A stretch of DNA of 64,000 nt from MVYY01 sp012517575 (lineage in GTDB: Bacteria; Bacteroidota; Bacteroidia; Bacteroidales; Paludibacteraceae), in NCBI GenBank assembly GCA_031629035.1, contig JAVLUG010000017.1, positions 59,671-123,670 of the forward strand, in the 5' to 3' direction. A model generated the notes under the pieces. That model searched no databases. It saw nothing but the letters and a program-made list of their open reading frames with translations, and was not told where the DNA came from. Of the stretch, positions 17,243 through 27,052 are shown one piece after another. The first letter of the stretch is position 1. Every line of letters starts with the position of its first letter. The position numbers and the translations under genes were made by a program.

Positions 17243-19237
17243 ATGGAAGAGGAAAAAATTACGGGATTACCTGAAAATGCGCACAGGGAATTGAAAGAAG
17301 GAGAAGAATATAAACCGATTCTTCCCGCAGAAAAAGTTTTTCCGGAGGTAAATTTTCGCTCCGTATCGACAGGTTTACTTATGGCAGTTCTTTTTTCGGC
17401 AGCTGCAGCCTATCTGGGATTAAAAGTTGGACAGGTTTTTGAAGCGGCTATTCCCATTGCCATTATTGCTGTAGGTCTTTCGAGCGCCGCCAAACGAAAA
17501 AATGCTTTGGGCGAAAACGTCATTATTCAGTCCATAGGAGCAAGTTCCGGCGTTATTGTGGCAGGTGCCATTTTTACTTTGCCCGCTTTATATATTCTCC
17601 AAGCCAAATATCCCGATATTTCGGTAAATTTTATACAGGTTTTCCTCAGTTCGCTGCTGGGAGGTGTGTTGGGAATACTTTTTTTAATACCTTTTCGTAA
17701 ATACTTTGTTTCCGATATGCATGGCAAGTATCCTTTTCCGGAAGCAACAGCCACCACGCAAGTGCTTGTTTCGGGTGAAAAAGGTGGAGATCAGGCTAAG
17801 CCCCTGATTATAGCAGGTATCATCGGTGGTTTGTATGATTTTATTGTTGCTACTTTTGGAGCATGGGCTGAAGTATTTACTTCCCGTATTTTACCTTTTG
17901 GTGAACAAATTGCCGAAAAAGCTAAACTTGTTTTCAAAGTCAATGTCGGCGCTGCTGTGTTGGGATTGGGATATATTGTGGGATTGAAATATGCAGCCAT
18001 AATTTGTGCGGGTTCCGCCTTGATTTGGTTTGTTGTTATTCCTGTATTGCCACTATTAAACGATCAGATAATTCATTTGCTAAATCCGGCTTTTCAAGGA
18101 ACTTTAGCTGCCATGAGTCCCGAAATTATTTTTAGAGATTTTGCCCGACATATCGGTATTGGAGGAATAGCAATGGCAGGTATTATCGGCGTAGCAAAAT
18201 CATGGAAAATTATCACGAATGCTGTAGGGTTGGCTGCGAAAGAGTTGAAAGGCGGAACAAAATCACTTGATCAGCAAAAAATCAAACGTACTCAGCGCGA
18301 TATTTCAATGAAAATTATTATCTTTGGAATAATCGTTGCACTGTTGGCAACTTTTTTGTTCTTTTATTTTGGAGTAGTAGGAAATTTGACACATGCAGTA
18401 GTAGGCATACTGGTGATAGGTATTATCGCCTTTTTGTTTACTACGGTAGCAGCCAATGCCATTGCTATTGTTGGTACCAATCCGGTTTCGGGTATGACGT
18501 TAATGACGCTGATTCTTTCTTCAGTCATTATGGTTGCTGTGGGCTTGAAAGGAACCGCAGGCATGACGGCATCGTTGATTATGGGTGGTGTAGTGTGTAC
18601 GGCATTGTCTATGGCAGGTGGTTTTATCACCGACTTGAAAATCGGTTATTGGATCGGGAGTACACCTGCCAAACAGGAAAGCTGGAAATTTTTGGGAACA
18701 CTCGTTTCGGCCGCCACGGTGGGTGGCGTCATTATGATTCTTAATAAAACTTATGGTTTTACTGGCGAAAACGCTTTGGTTGCTCCACAGGCCAATGCTA
18801 TGGCAGCAGTAATAGAGCCGCTGATGTCGGGAGTTGGTGCACCTTGGCTTTTGTATGGCATTGGAGCAATGATTGCTTTGACACTGAATTTTTTCAACAT
18901 TCCTGCTCTGGCTTTTGCATTAGGAATGTTTATTCCGTTGGAATTAAATGTTCCTTTGCTGGTTGGTGGACTTGTTAACTGGTATGTTTCGGGCAGAAGC
19001 AGCAGTAAGGAATTAAACCGTTTGCGTCAGGAAAAAGGAACATTGATTGCTTCAGGATTTATAGCCGGAGGTGCTTTAATGGGTGTTGTCAGTGCTGCTT
19101 TGCGTTTTGCCGGCATTCAGTTCTCCAATGAAAGCTGGCTGCATCAGTCTGGTTCCGAATGGTTGGCCCTATTGATGTATGTTCTGCTGATTTTGTATTT
19201 TATTTGGGACAGCTTACGAATTAAGGAGAATAAATAA
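17243..19237 (+). CDS. OPT-family oligopeptide transporter
   Basis: A 664-residue membrane protein with about 14-16 hydrophobic helices. It opens with a short charged tail, then FRSVSTGLLMAVLFSAAAAYLG, a first helix typical of the OPT superfamily. Conserved loops include GENVIIQSIGASSGVI, FPEATATTQVLVSGE, VGTNPVSGMTLMTLIL and NIPALAFALGMFIPLELNVP, which mark the prokaryotic OPT/YSL branch. It is predicted to import oligopeptides, or possibly metal chelates, by proton symport; the substrate cannot be told from sequence. The periplasmic M3 peptidase two genes upstream favours a peptide role. It begins 59 bases after pulA and ends 38 bases before ffh. Confidence 0.93.
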   Translation: MEEEKITGLPENAHRELKEGEEYKPILPAEKVFPEVNFRSVSTGLLMAVLFSAAAAYLGLKVGQVFEAAIPIAIIAVGLSSAAKRKNALGENVIIQSIGASSGVIVAGAIFTLPALYILQAKYPDISVNFIQVFLSSLLGGVLGILFLIPFRKYFVSDMHGKYPFPEATATTQVLVSGEKGGDQAKPLIIAGIIGGLYDFIVATFGAWAEVFTSRILPFGEQIAEKAKLVFKVNVGAAVLGLGYIVGLKYAAIICAGSALIWFVVIPVLPLLNDQIIHLLNPAFQGTLAAMSPEIIFRDFARHIGIGGIAMAGIIGVAKSWKIITNAVGLAAKELKGGTKSLDQQKIKRTQRDISMKIIIFGIIVALLATFLFFYFGVVGNLTHAVVGILVIGIIAFLFTTVAANAIAIVGTNPVSGMTLMTLILSSVIMVAVGLKGTAGMTASLIMGGVVCTALSMAGGFITDLKIGYWIGSTPAKQESWKFLGTLVSAATVGGVIMILNKTYGFTGENALVAPQANAMAAVIEPLMSGVGAPWLLYGIGAMIALTLNFFNIPALAFALGMFIPLELNVPLLVGGLVNWYVSGRSSSKELNRLRQEKGTLIASGFIAGGALMGVVSAALRFAGIQFSNESWLHQSGSEWLALLMYVLLILYFIWDSLRIKENK

Positions 19238-19275
19238 TATTAGCAATTAAATTTTATAAATAAGGATAATTAAAT

Positions 19276-20592
19276 ATGTTTGAATCACTTTCTGAAAGAC
19301 TTGAGAGATCGTTTAAAATTTTAAAGGGAGAAGGACGAATAACCGAAATCAATGTAGCAGAAACATTGAAAGATGTCAGAAAAGCTTTGCTCGACGCAGA
19401 TGTTAATTACAAGACAGCTAAAACTTTTACCGATACTGTAAAGGAAAAAGCATTGGGCGAAAATGTACTGACTTCTATTAAACCCAGTCAGTTGATGATA
19501 AAAATTGTTCACGATGAGTTGGCTCAACTTATGGGTGGCTCAAGTGTGGACATTAATCTGAAAGGTTCTCCTGCTGTAATTTTGATGGCTGGATTGCAAG
19601 GATCTGGTAAAACCACTTTTTCGGCGAAACTTGCCAATCTGTTGAAAACGAAACGTGGAAAAAATCCCTTGTTGGTTGCCGGCGATGTGTATCGACCTGC
19701 TGCTATCGAACAATTGAAAGTGTTGGGTGAGCAGCTCAAGATTCCACTGTATTCCGAAGAAGACAATAAAAATCCTGTTTCAATTGCTGAAGCTGCCGTA
19801 AAGTTTGCTAAACTTCACGGATATGATGTGGTCATTGTGGATACAGCAGGCCGTTTGGCAGTGGATGAAACTATGATGAACGAAATAGCAGCCATAAAAA
19901 AAGCTATTCAACCACAGGAAATTTTATTTGTCGTAGATGCCATGACCGGACAGGATGCGGTGAACACAGCAAAAGAATTCAACGATCGACTCAATTTTGA
20001 TGGCGTTGTACTGACCAAACTGGATGGCGACACACGAGGCGGAGCTGCTCTTTCCATTCGTTCCGTAGTTGATAAGCCCATTAAATTTGTTGGAACAGGC
20101 GAAAAAATGGACGCTCTCGATGTCTTTCATCCCGAACGAATGGCGGACCGTATTTTGGGCATGGGCGATATCGTTTCGTTGGTAGAAAAAGCTCAGGAAC
20201 AATACAATGAAGAAGAAGCCCGAAAGTTACAGAAAAAAATTGCAAAAAATCAATTTGATTTTAACGATTTTCTGTCGCAAATTTCTCAAATCAAAAAAAT
20301 GGGAAATATAAAAGATTTGGCCTCCATGATTCCAGGTATGGGAAAAGCTTTAAAAGATGTGGATATTGACGACAGCGCTTTCACCGGTATCGAAGCCATA
20401 ATTTTTTCCATGACGCCTGAAGAACGCGAAAATCCAAAATTACTTAACGGAAGCAGAAAAATCCGCATAGCAAAAGGTAGTGGAAGAAGTATTGTGGAAG
20501 TTAACAGGTTGTTGAAACAATTCGACCAAGTAGGTAAGATGATGCACATGGCAACTGTTGGTCAAAAATTAAAGATGGGCAAAAGGAAATAA
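19276..20592 (+). CDS. ffh: Signal recognition particle GTPase Ffh
   Basis: A 438-residue SRP54. The N-terminal four-helix domain is at 1-85. The G domain has the P-loop GLQGSGKTTFSAKLA (106-120), DVYRPAAIEQL, DTAGRL and TKLDGDTRGGAAL. A Met-containing M domain starts near 320 (IPGMGKALKDVDID, RKIRIAKGSGRSIVEVN, FDQVGKMMHMATV). It binds signal sequences and 4.5S RNA and docks to FtsY. Length is as usual for bacterial Ffh. It is the last gene of the rightward run and ends 2 bases before the palindromic terminator. Confidence 0.97.
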   Translation: MFESLSERLERSFKILKGEGRITEINVAETLKDVRKALLDADVNYKTAKTFTDTVKEKALGENVLTSIKPSQLMIKIVHDELAQLMGGSSVDINLKGSPAVILMAGLQGSGKTTFSAKLANLLKTKRGKNPLLVAGDVYRPAAIEQLKVLGEQLKIPLYSEEDNKNPVSIAEAAVKFAKLHGYDVVIVDTAGRLAVDETMMNEIAAIKKAIQPQEILFVVDAMTGQDAVNTAKEFNDRLNFDGVVLTKLDGDTRGGAALSIRSVVDKPIKFVGTGEKMDALDVFHPERMADRILGMGDIVSLVEKAQEQYNEEEARKLQKKIAKNQFDFNDFLSQISQIKKMGNIKDLASMIPGMGKALKDVDIDDSAFTGIEAIIFSMTPEERENPKLLNGSRKIRIAKGSGRSIVEVNRLLKQFDQVGKMMHMATVGQKLKMGKRK

Positions 20593-20593
20593 A

Positions 20594-20635
20594 AGAAACT
20601 GCAGAAAAACGAAATTTCGTTTTTCTGCAGTTTCT
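20594..20635. terminator. Convergent terminator: 42-bp perfect palindrome
   Basis: AGAAACTGCAGAAAAACGAAA is followed immediately by its exact reverse complement, 21 bp per arm with no unpaired centre. It lies between ffh (+) and the SIMPL gene (-), which converge on it. The hairpin formed on either strand would contain A/T-rich stem ends, so it probably ends both transcripts. Confidence 0.75.
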
Positions 20636-20680
20636 GCTTTGAGAGCAGTAAAGGAAAAAATTAAGCGTTCGCGTTTTTTC

Positions 20681-21376
20681 CTAATCTTCCAGGTAATAAG
20701 TAATGGTAGAAACCACACGAATATTTTTGATATAGGGTGTATTTTCGTCTCTGTCGGAAATAATAAACTGACCTTGCGTGGCGCTTTTAATTTTTCCCAA
20801 TTTGCTTCCTGAATCTTTGGCAAATTTTTCGGCTGCTTTTCGTGCGTTTTTAGTAGCTTCCTCAATCATTTGGGGCTTGATTTCATTCAGTTTCGTATAT
20901 TCGTATCGGACGCTGTAATTGTTTACAGTAACGGCAATTCCTTGTTTAAGAAGTTCAGCCTGACGCGACATCAAAGCAAGAACCTTGTCAACATTTTGGG
21001 TGCTGACAGTAATGACGGAAGTCAAATTGTATCGGTAAGGCGATTTGTTTTCTGTAAATCTCTCGGCTTCCCTGTCAACAATCTCCGGCGCTGAAACAGA
21101 TATTTCATTCTCCTGAATGCCGTTTTCCTTTATAAAGGAAATAATGGCTTGATTCTTTTTATTCAAATCTACATAAAGCTGAGCAAGATCATTTCCCAAA
21201 TCCTTGTAAAGAATAGGACAAATTACCTTGTTGGCAGGGACTTCCATCTCGGCAAGCCCTTTAACTTCTACAGCGCGGTCTTTTTGTGAGAAGATTTTGA
21301 TTCCGCTTCGAATAAACAGCCCCAGAAAAATTATTCCTATAGCAATAATGGATGCTTCAACAATTCTGTTTTTCAT
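20681..21376 (-). CDS. SIMPL-domain protein (DUF541)
   Basis: A 231-residue protein anchored by one N-terminal membrane helix (VEASIIAIGIIFLGLFI) with the rest predicted outside the cytoplasmic membrane. The SIMPL fold is visible as VEVKGLAEMEVPANKVICPI near the start, DLNKKNQAIISFIKENGIQENEIS in the middle, and ATKNARKAAEKFAKDSGSKLGKI near the end. The family occurs widely in bacterial envelopes, with no settled molecular function. The gene lies 69 bases after the metallo-beta-lactamase-fold gene on the same strand. A 14-bp palindrome AAACAATATTGTTT (21399-21412) lies just upstream and might be an operator. Confidence 0.85.
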   Translation of the reverse strand: MKNRIVEASIIAIGIIFLGLFIRSGIKIFSQKDRAVEVKGLAEMEVPANKVICPILYKDLGNDLAQLYVDLNKKNQAIISFIKENGIQENEISVSAPEIVDREAERFTENKSPYRYNLTSVITVSTQNVDKVLALMSRQAELLKQGIAVTVNNYSVRYEYTKLNEIKPQMIEEATKNARKAAEKFAKDSGSKLGKIKSATQGQFIISDRDENTPYIKNIRVVSTITYYLED

Positions 21377-21398
21377 GGAATTGATTTTTTAATTTGTG

Positions 21399-21412
21399 AA
21401 ACAATATTGTTT
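21399..21412. promoter_or_regulatory. 14-bp palindrome upstream of the SIMPL gene
   Basis: AAACAATATTGTTT is a perfect inverted repeat about 23 bases before the SIMPL start. It could be an operator, but short A/T palindromes also arise by chance. Confidence 0.25.
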
Positions 21413-21445
21413 GTTTAGAAAAAATACATTTTTTACAAATCAACA

Positions 21446-22186
21446 CTAATTCAATTTGCGAATTCGCACTTCAATTTCGGGTCTGTTTTTCAGCAGATTT
21501 ACCAATTCGTTTGTATTGGTATTCCCATAATGATAAGGATATAAAATTTTTGGCATAAAGCTAAGAGCAGCTTCGGCTACCATTTTTGGCGTCATTGTGT
21601 AAGGGAGATTCATGGGAAGAAAGGCCACATTGATGTTTTTCAACGATTTCATCTCAGGAATATTTTCGGTATCACCGGCCACATAAACTTTAAAATTCCC
21701 GAATGTCAATACGTATCCGTTTCCTTTTCCTTTGGGATGGAATGGTTCGCCAGTATTTGTTTTGTGTTGAATGTTATATGCCGGAACAGCCTGAATGTGA
21801 ATAAGTTTCTGCCAGTCGTAAGTATCTCCGTTTTTCATGACTTTTCCTTTTTGCAGTTGATTTTTGCAAGTTTGGGTAAGAATGATTTCGGTTTCCTTTT
21901 TACTGATTTTGTTGATAGTGGCTACATCAAAGTGATCGGCGTGTTCGTGTGTTATTAATATTAAATCGGCTTTTGGGAGGGTTGAATAATCAGCAAACAT
22001 AACTGTTGGGTCAATATGGATCACTTTATTGTTGATTTCAAACATCAAAGTTCCATGCCCAATAAATGTAATAGTTAAATTTCCTGCAGAAGTGGGAAAT
22101 GCATCTCTTTCAAATTTTTGTGAAGACGCTTTCATAGAATACGATATGAGAACAAGCGACAATGTAATGGTGAATAACTTTTTCAT
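21446..22186 (-). CDS. Secreted metallo-beta-lactamase-fold hydrolase (UlaG-like)
   Basis: A 246-residue protein from ATG 22186. MKKLFTITLSLVLISYSMKASSQ is a signal peptide, so it acts outside the cytoplasm. The metallo-beta-lactamase metal motif is THEHADHFD, with VYVAGDTENIPEMK as the later Asp ligand and LYPYHYGNTNTNEL as the final His region. This layout is that of the UlaG/YtnP-like group of predicted metal-dependent hydrolases, whose substrate is unknown. The frame opens 12 codons earlier (22222), but that would bury the signal. It follows rodA by about 90 bases and a TATCTTTA near-match at 22244-22251 could drive it separately. Confidence 0.85.
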   Translation of the reverse strand: MKKLFTITLSLVLISYSMKASSQKFERDAFPTSAGNLTITFIGHGTLMFEINNKVIHIDPTVMFADYSTLPKADLILITHEHADHFDVATINKISKKETEIILTQTCKNQLQKGKVMKNGDTYDWQKLIHIQAVPAYNIQHKTNTGEPFHPKGKGNGYVLTFGNFKVYVAGDTENIPEMKSLKNINVAFLPMNLPYTMTPKMVAEAALSFMPKILYPYHYGNTNTNELVNLLKNRPEIEVRIRKLN

Positions 22187-22274
22187 AGCTTTGTTTTTAA
22201 TGGATTTTATAAAAACAATCAAGAAGCAACTATATTATCGGTGTAAAGATAAGAAAAATATTATTGATTTGGCA

Positions 22275-23723
22275 TCACCGAATGTGTTCGAATCTTGAAG
22301 CGTCGAGTCGTAGAAGAATAAAAAGAAGAATTGTAAATCCCCACAAGGAAGAACCACCATAGCTGAAAAATGGCAAAGGAATCCCAATAACAGGCATAAT
22401 ACCAAGCACCATCCCAACGTTGACCATAATGTGGAAAAAGAAAATACTGACTACACAATACGCATATACTCTATTAAAAGTTTCTCGTTGCCGTTCAGCT
22501 ATATTTATCAATCTTATCAGAAAAAGCCAATATAAAATAAGTACTATTGTGGAGCCGACAAAGCCATGTTCTTCTCCAACGGTACAGAAAATAAAGTCGG
22601 TATCCTGTTCCGGAACGTATTTTAATTTGGTTTGCGTGCCATTCAAAAAACCTTTTCCCCAAAAGCCGCCTGAGCCAATGGCGATTTTGGACTGATTGAT
22701 ATTATAACCCGCTCCCATAGGATCATTTTCCATGTTCAGCAAAACTTTGATGCGTGTTTGTTGATGTGGTTCGAGCGTTTTTTCAAAAATATAATCGGAC
22801 GAGAAACTGAAAAGTAAGAATCCAAATGAAATAAGGGAAAGATAAAGGAATTTTTTATGGCGAAATTTTAATTCCATCACCATCCAGTATATGCAGGAAG
22901 CCAGCACTGTGAAAAAAGCCACCGAATTGAAATTTACCCGAAATTTAAGACTGACCAGATAGGAAATAAGAGCCACCAATAAAGTTCCACCCAACAAATA
23001 AAGCGCTTCTTTTTTGTTTTTAACAAAAAAATAGGCATAGATAAACTGTCCGAGAATAATTAACGTCATAGCCAACACAATTCCCAGCGTTCCTGTTCCG
23101 GCTGAAATGGGAACAATGCTGAACCGAATAACTACAACAAAGAAAAGTGCAGCCAAAGCGCCAATCAGTAAAATAATTCCATTCATTCCCTCCCGATAAA
23201 ACATAAGAAAGAATGACAGAAAAACCAAAGCCGATCCGGTTTCGTTTTGCAGCAAGATGAGAATCATAGGAATAAATATGATTATTAACAAAGGAATCAT
23301 GTTTTTCCACGACCGCAATTTGAAACCATAAGTATTCATAAATTTGGCCAAAGCCAGAGCTGTGGCCATTTTAGCAATTTCGGCCGGCTGAAAGCTAATG
23401 GGACCTATGACAATCCACGAACGCGAACCTTTGATGTCGGGAGCAACGAAAATTGTGGCGATAAGCAATAAAATAGTGAATCCGTAAATCACATAACTGA
23501 AATAATTGTAAATGCGGCCATCAATTAGCAAAAGAATGCCTGCAATACCAAATGCCGTCAGTATCCAGATAAATTGTTTCCCTGCGCGCTGACTGAAATC
23601 CAAAATTCCCGGATGCTCGAAGTCGTAACTTGCCCCATAAATGCTAAGCCAACCCATAAAAACGAGCAGTACGTAGTAAATGATGGTTGTCCAGTCGTAT
23701 TTAATATTAGAAGTCCTGGCCAT
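22275..23723 (-). CDS. rodA: Rod-shape peptidoglycan polymerase RodA (SEDS)
   Basis: A 482-residue SEDS glycosyltransferase that polymerises lipid II together with PBP2 during cell elongation. Multiple membrane helices span the length. The family signatures are GSRSWIVIGPISFQPAEIAKMA near residue 95 onwards, QNETGSALVF, AIGSGGFWGKGF, DTDFIFCTVGEEHGFVG and the C-terminal IPLPFFSYGGSSLWGF. Its start overlaps the mrdA stop by 17 bases, which points to translational coupling. It is longer than E. coli RodA because of extra hydrophobic segments around residues 200-290. It is the last gene of the elongasome cluster. Confidence 0.96.
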   Translation of the reverse strand: MARTSNIKYDWTTIIYYVLLVFMGWLSIYGASYDFEHPGILDFSQRAGKQFIWILTAFGIAGILLLIDGRIYNYFSYVIYGFTILLLIATIFVAPDIKGSRSWIVIGPISFQPAEIAKMATALALAKFMNTYGFKLRSWKNMIPLLIIIFIPMILILLQNETGSALVFLSFFLMFYREGMNGIILLIGALAALFFVVVIRFSIVPISAGTGTLGIVLAMTLIILGQFIYAYFFVKNKKEALYLLGGTLLVALISYLVSLKFRVNFNSVAFFTVLASCIYWMVMELKFRHKKFLYLSLISFGFLLFSFSSDYIFEKTLEPHQQTRIKVLLNMENDPMGAGYNINQSKIAIGSGGFWGKGFLNGTQTKLKYVPEQDTDFIFCTVGEEHGFVGSTIVLILYWLFLIRLINIAERQRETFNRVYAYCVVSIFFFHIMVNVGMVLGIMPVIGIPLPFFSYGGSSLWGFTILLFILLRLDASRFEHIR

Positions 23724-25587
23724 TGATAGAATCAGTAAGATTGGTTTTATTTATTTTTCTTGTTGCAGAAGCCGAAAAAGTTGTAATGGTAATTCGTTCC
23801 AGCAAATCTGTACGTTCTATTTTCCCGTTTATATATTGTTCAATCATTAAACTGGCAATTGGCAGTGCCCATGTTGCACCGAATCCGGCATTTTCTACCA
23901 CAACGGCTATTGCAATTTGTGGATTTTCTCTTGGTGCATATCCTACAAATATCGAATGGTCTTTTCCCCGACTGTTTTGAACCGTTCCTGTTTTTCCACA
24001 CATGCTCATATTGGGAACTTTGTAGTGTCGGGCTGTTCCAAATTCGCAAACTCGCCACATTCCTTCATCTACTATGTCGAAATACTTCTTTTCCACGCTG
24101 GTTCTATGAACTCTTTTTAATAACGAATCGGCTTTGTTGAGATGAGGAGTGATGTAATATCCCTTGTTTGCAATAATAGCCATGGCATTTGACAACTGAA
24201 GAGGAGTAACGAGAATTTCTCCCTGCCCGATAGCCAAAGATCGGATGGTTAAGGCTCGCCAGCCTGTTTCCCCAAAATAGCGGTTGAAATATTTTTCGGT
24301 TGGAATATTACCCGAAGATTGCTGATAAATATCGCCATCGGTGAATTTTTTCCCAAATCCGAAATTTAAAACATAACTGCGCCAGATTTGATAATTTCGC
24401 TTAAAATTTTTGTTTTTCTCTCCATATCCGTCTTTTTCCAATGTGGTGCGAAAAGCTCCCCAGAAATAAGGATTGCAACTTTGCTCTATACCGTTAAGCA
24501 GATTTACCGGAGAACCGTGATGATGGGTACATTTGATAGGATAAGATTCCGGGCCGTTGCACGGGAAAAGCGTTTTCGTATCAATTCCTCCCATTTGCTG
24601 GCATACCAGCGCCTGAATGGTTTTAAAAGTTGAACCGGGTGAGTATTGGGCTTGTGTAGAACGGTTTAGCAAAGGTTTAGCCGGATCGGAAACAAGTTGA
24701 ATGTAATTTTTTGTTCGTTGTCTTCCTACCAATGAAGAAGGATTGAAAGTTGGACTGGAAACCATAGCCAATATTTCGCCGGTTTTGGGTTCAATGGCCA
24801 CAATTCCGCCAATTTTTCCGTTTAACAACTGTTCTCCCAACATTTGAAGCTTTATATCAAGCGTTGTAATGAGATTTTTTCCTGCTTTGGGTGCCACATC
24901 ATGTTTTCCGTTTTCGTATTTTCCCTTTATTCGGCCTTTAGCATCACGCAGCAATACTTCAACTCCCTTTTCTCCTCTGAGATCTTTTTCGTAAGTATAT
25001 TCCAGCCCGTCTCTTCCTACATAATCTCCTTTAACGTAGTAATTGTCTTCATCCAATCGCGATTGCGAAATTTCTCCAATACTTCCCAGTACGTGTGCGG
25101 CATAAGGATAAGTATATTCACGCAAAGTTCGGCTTTGGATGTAAAATCCCGAAAATTTGTACATCATTTGCTGGATAGTAGCAATGTCCCGAATATCGAG
25201 TTGAGTCATAAACAATTGAGGAGTATAGGCAGAATAACCAAGATTCTTTTTCCTATCTTTGATCTCTGCCATTCGTTTTATGAAAAACTGTTTGTCGATA
25301 TTCAGTGCACGACAAAATGCCAACGTGTCCAAATCATGAATTTCACGAATGATGACGGCTATGTCATAGGCAGGTTTGTTGTATACCAGCAAATTGTTGT
25401 TTCTGTCATAAATCAAGCCCCTGGGAGGATAAAGTGTTTTATTCAGAAAAGCATTGCTGGCTGCTCCCTGCTTATATTTTGTTTCCACCACCTGAATAGA
25501 GAACAAACGAATGATATACACAGCAATCACTACAGATATGATGGCTGTAATTACATATTTTCTGTTCTGTAAAGAATCGTTTATCAT
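23707..25587 (-). CDS. mrdA: Penicillin-binding protein 2 (elongation transpeptidase)
   Basis: A 626-residue class B PBP that crosslinks peptidoglycan in the lateral wall with RodA. One membrane anchor lies at about 11-30. The dimerisation domain starts at RGLIYDRNNNLLVYN (56-70). The transpeptidase motifs are S319-T-F-K322 (nucleophile Ser), S370-C-N372 and K532-T-G534. All three catalytic motifs are intact. The gene begins 3 bases after mreD and overlaps rodA. Confidence 0.96.
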   Translation of the reverse strand: MINDSLQNRKYVITAIISVVIAVYIIRLFSIQVVETKYKQGAASNAFLNKTLYPPRGLIYDRNNNLLVYNKPAYDIAVIIREIHDLDTLAFCRALNIDKQFFIKRMAEIKDRKKNLGYSAYTPQLFMTQLDIRDIATIQQMMYKFSGFYIQSRTLREYTYPYAAHVLGSIGEISQSRLDEDNYYVKGDYVGRDGLEYTYEKDLRGEKGVEVLLRDAKGRIKGKYENGKHDVAPKAGKNLITTLDIKLQMLGEQLLNGKIGGIVAIEPKTGEILAMVSSPTFNPSSLVGRQRTKNYIQLVSDPAKPLLNRSTQAQYSPGSTFKTIQALVCQQMGGIDTKTLFPCNGPESYPIKCTHHHGSPVNLLNGIEQSCNPYFWGAFRTTLEKDGYGEKNKNFKRNYQIWRSYVLNFGFGKKFTDGDIYQQSSGNIPTEKYFNRYFGETGWRALTIRSLAIGQGEILVTPLQLSNAMAIIANKGYYITPHLNKADSLLKRVHRTSVEKKYFDIVDEGMWRVCEFGTARHYKVPNMSMCGKTGTVQNSRGKDHSIFVGYAPRENPQIAIAVVVENAGFGATWALPIASLMIEQYINGKIERTDLLERITITTFSASATRKINKTNLTDSINGQDF

Positions 25588-25590
25588 TGA

Positions 25591-26091
25591 TTATTTTTTC
25601 TTCAGCGATTGAATACCCAAAATTAGCAGAATTGAAATAACTGAGCTAAAAAGAATTTTTTCGATAATAATGCCAAAGTGAGCCAGTGAAAAAGCCTCCA
25701 GAAAAAACAGGGCAGAATGATGGATAAACACCAACAATACGACATATCTGATGTATACACCAACACCAAAAGTATAGAAAGAGGGAGTTGGATTTTCATC
25801 CTTTTCGAAATCGGTAATCATATTGATGATTCCGTTTCTGGTGAAAGCCATCAGAACGGTAGCAAAGGCATGAGTTCCCATTGTGTTGAGAAAAATATCC
25901 ACAACGAGTCCAGTTACAAAAGCAAGAATCAGGGTAAGCCACTGTGGCGTACGATAGGGTAACGAAAGGATGAAAAGAATGTAAATATAGGGATTGATGT
26001 AACCGCTTAACTGAATGTTGTTCAGCACAAAAATCTGAATAATCATCAGTAAAACAAAACGAATAATATTTTGAAAAACCGTTATTGCCAT
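25591..26091 (-). CDS. mreD: Rod-shape-determining membrane protein MreD
   Basis: A 166-residue protein of five to six hydrophobic helices. FVLLMIIQIFVLNNIQLSGYINPYIYILFIL is typical of MreD's N-terminal half, and GLVVDIFLNTMGTHAFATVLMAF is the conserved middle. It links MreC and the MreB filaments to the wall synthases. It starts 2 bases after the mreC stop and ends 3 bases before mrdA, so it is surely in one transcript with them. Confidence 0.92.
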   Translation of the reverse strand: MAITVFQNIIRFVLLMIIQIFVLNNIQLSGYINPYIYILFILSLPYRTPQWLTLILAFVTGLVVDIFLNTMGTHAFATVLMAFTRNGIINMITDFEKDENPTPSFYTFGVGVYIRYVVLLVFIHHSALFFLEAFSLAHFGIIIEKILFSSVISILLILGIQSLKKK

Positions 26092-26093
26092 CT

Positions 26094-26939
26094 TTATTCT
26101 TCGTATGCTGTTTTTTCAAGCTCCTGCAATTCGCCGGCATTTTTGAAATCAATCACCTTAACATAAGAAAGGGTACGAAAATTTGTTGCCAGCTTAACTT
26201 TAATTTCATAATAGGCATCGCTTTCTTTCAGGTTAAAGTTTTCTATGGTTCCTACAGGGATTCCTTCAGGGAAGGTAGTTGTTAATCCACTCGTAACCAA
26301 TGTGTCACCCATTTTTATCGGTACGTGGCGGGCAATATCAGTCAACGTGGCAAAGCGATAGTCTTTCCCATCCCACACAAGCGAACCAATGTAATTGTTT
26401 CGCTTAAATTTGCAATTAATTTGAATTTTGGGATTCAACACCGGAATGACAACGGAAAAATGCTGAGAAACATTTTTTACTATCCCTACTACTCCTTCGT
26501 CGTTGATGACTCCCATATCTGGCTTGATGCCATCCAAAGCTCCCTTGTTCAGTGTAATATAATTTTGCAGTTTATTGGTGGAATTGTTGATAACTTTGGC
26601 TTCAATAAACCGGTATTGTTTTTCGGGTGGAATTTTGTATGATAGCGAATCCGACACTGACGGTTGCAAAGCTTCCAATTTATTTTGCAATTCGAGCAAC
26701 TGATTTTTGAGTTGTGTGTTTTCTTCGGCCAATTGCTGATTGGATTTGCTTAAATTGAAAAAACCGACAATATAATTGTTCCAGTTGTAGAAAGATGAAA
26801 CTACCGCGTTGCTGGAAGAAAGAAATACACTTTTCTGATAATCTCTGCTATTGAAAACCAATATCAAAGAAAAGATTTCCAACAGCAAGAATACAAAAAA
26901 TCCGCTATGATGAATCAAAAAATTGATGAGATTTTTCAT
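26094..26939 (-). CDS. mreC: Rod-shape-determining protein MreC
   Basis: A 281-residue bitopic protein. A membrane helix at about 11-30 is followed by a coiled coil at about 62-90 (SKSNQQLAEENTQLKNQLLELQ). The periplasmic beta domain has YITLNKGALDGIKPDMGVINDEGVVGIV and DTLVTSGLTTTFPEGIPVGTI, both family hallmarks. It scaffolds PBP2 in the elongasome. A gap of 113 bases separates it from mreB; nothing is seen there. Confidence 0.95.
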   Translation of the reverse strand: MKNLINFLIHHSGFFVFLLLEIFSLILVFNSRDYQKSVFLSSSNAVVSSFYNWNNYIVGFFNLSKSNQQLAEENTQLKNQLLELQNKLEALQPSVSDSLSYKIPPEKQYRFIEAKVINNSTNKLQNYITLNKGALDGIKPDMGVINDEGVVGIVKNVSQHFSVVIPVLNPKIQINCKFKRNNYIGSLVWDGKDYRFATLTDIARHVPIKMGDTLVTSGLTTTFPEGIPVGTIENFNLKESDAYYEIKVKLATNFRTLSYVKVIDFKNAGELQELEKTAYEE

Positions 26940-27052
26940 AAGAAATTTTTAATCTTTGCGGCTTTCTTCTGCAATACACAAAAATATCCGATTCTTATGG
27001 ACAATATCAAAAAAATATTCTTATCGTCCGGCAGAATCGAATATTAACAGTT

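Noticed and set aside
20594..20635. The long palindrome as the end of an insertion sequence
   Set aside because: There is no transposase, target duplication or second copy in the window; it lies between two convergent genes.
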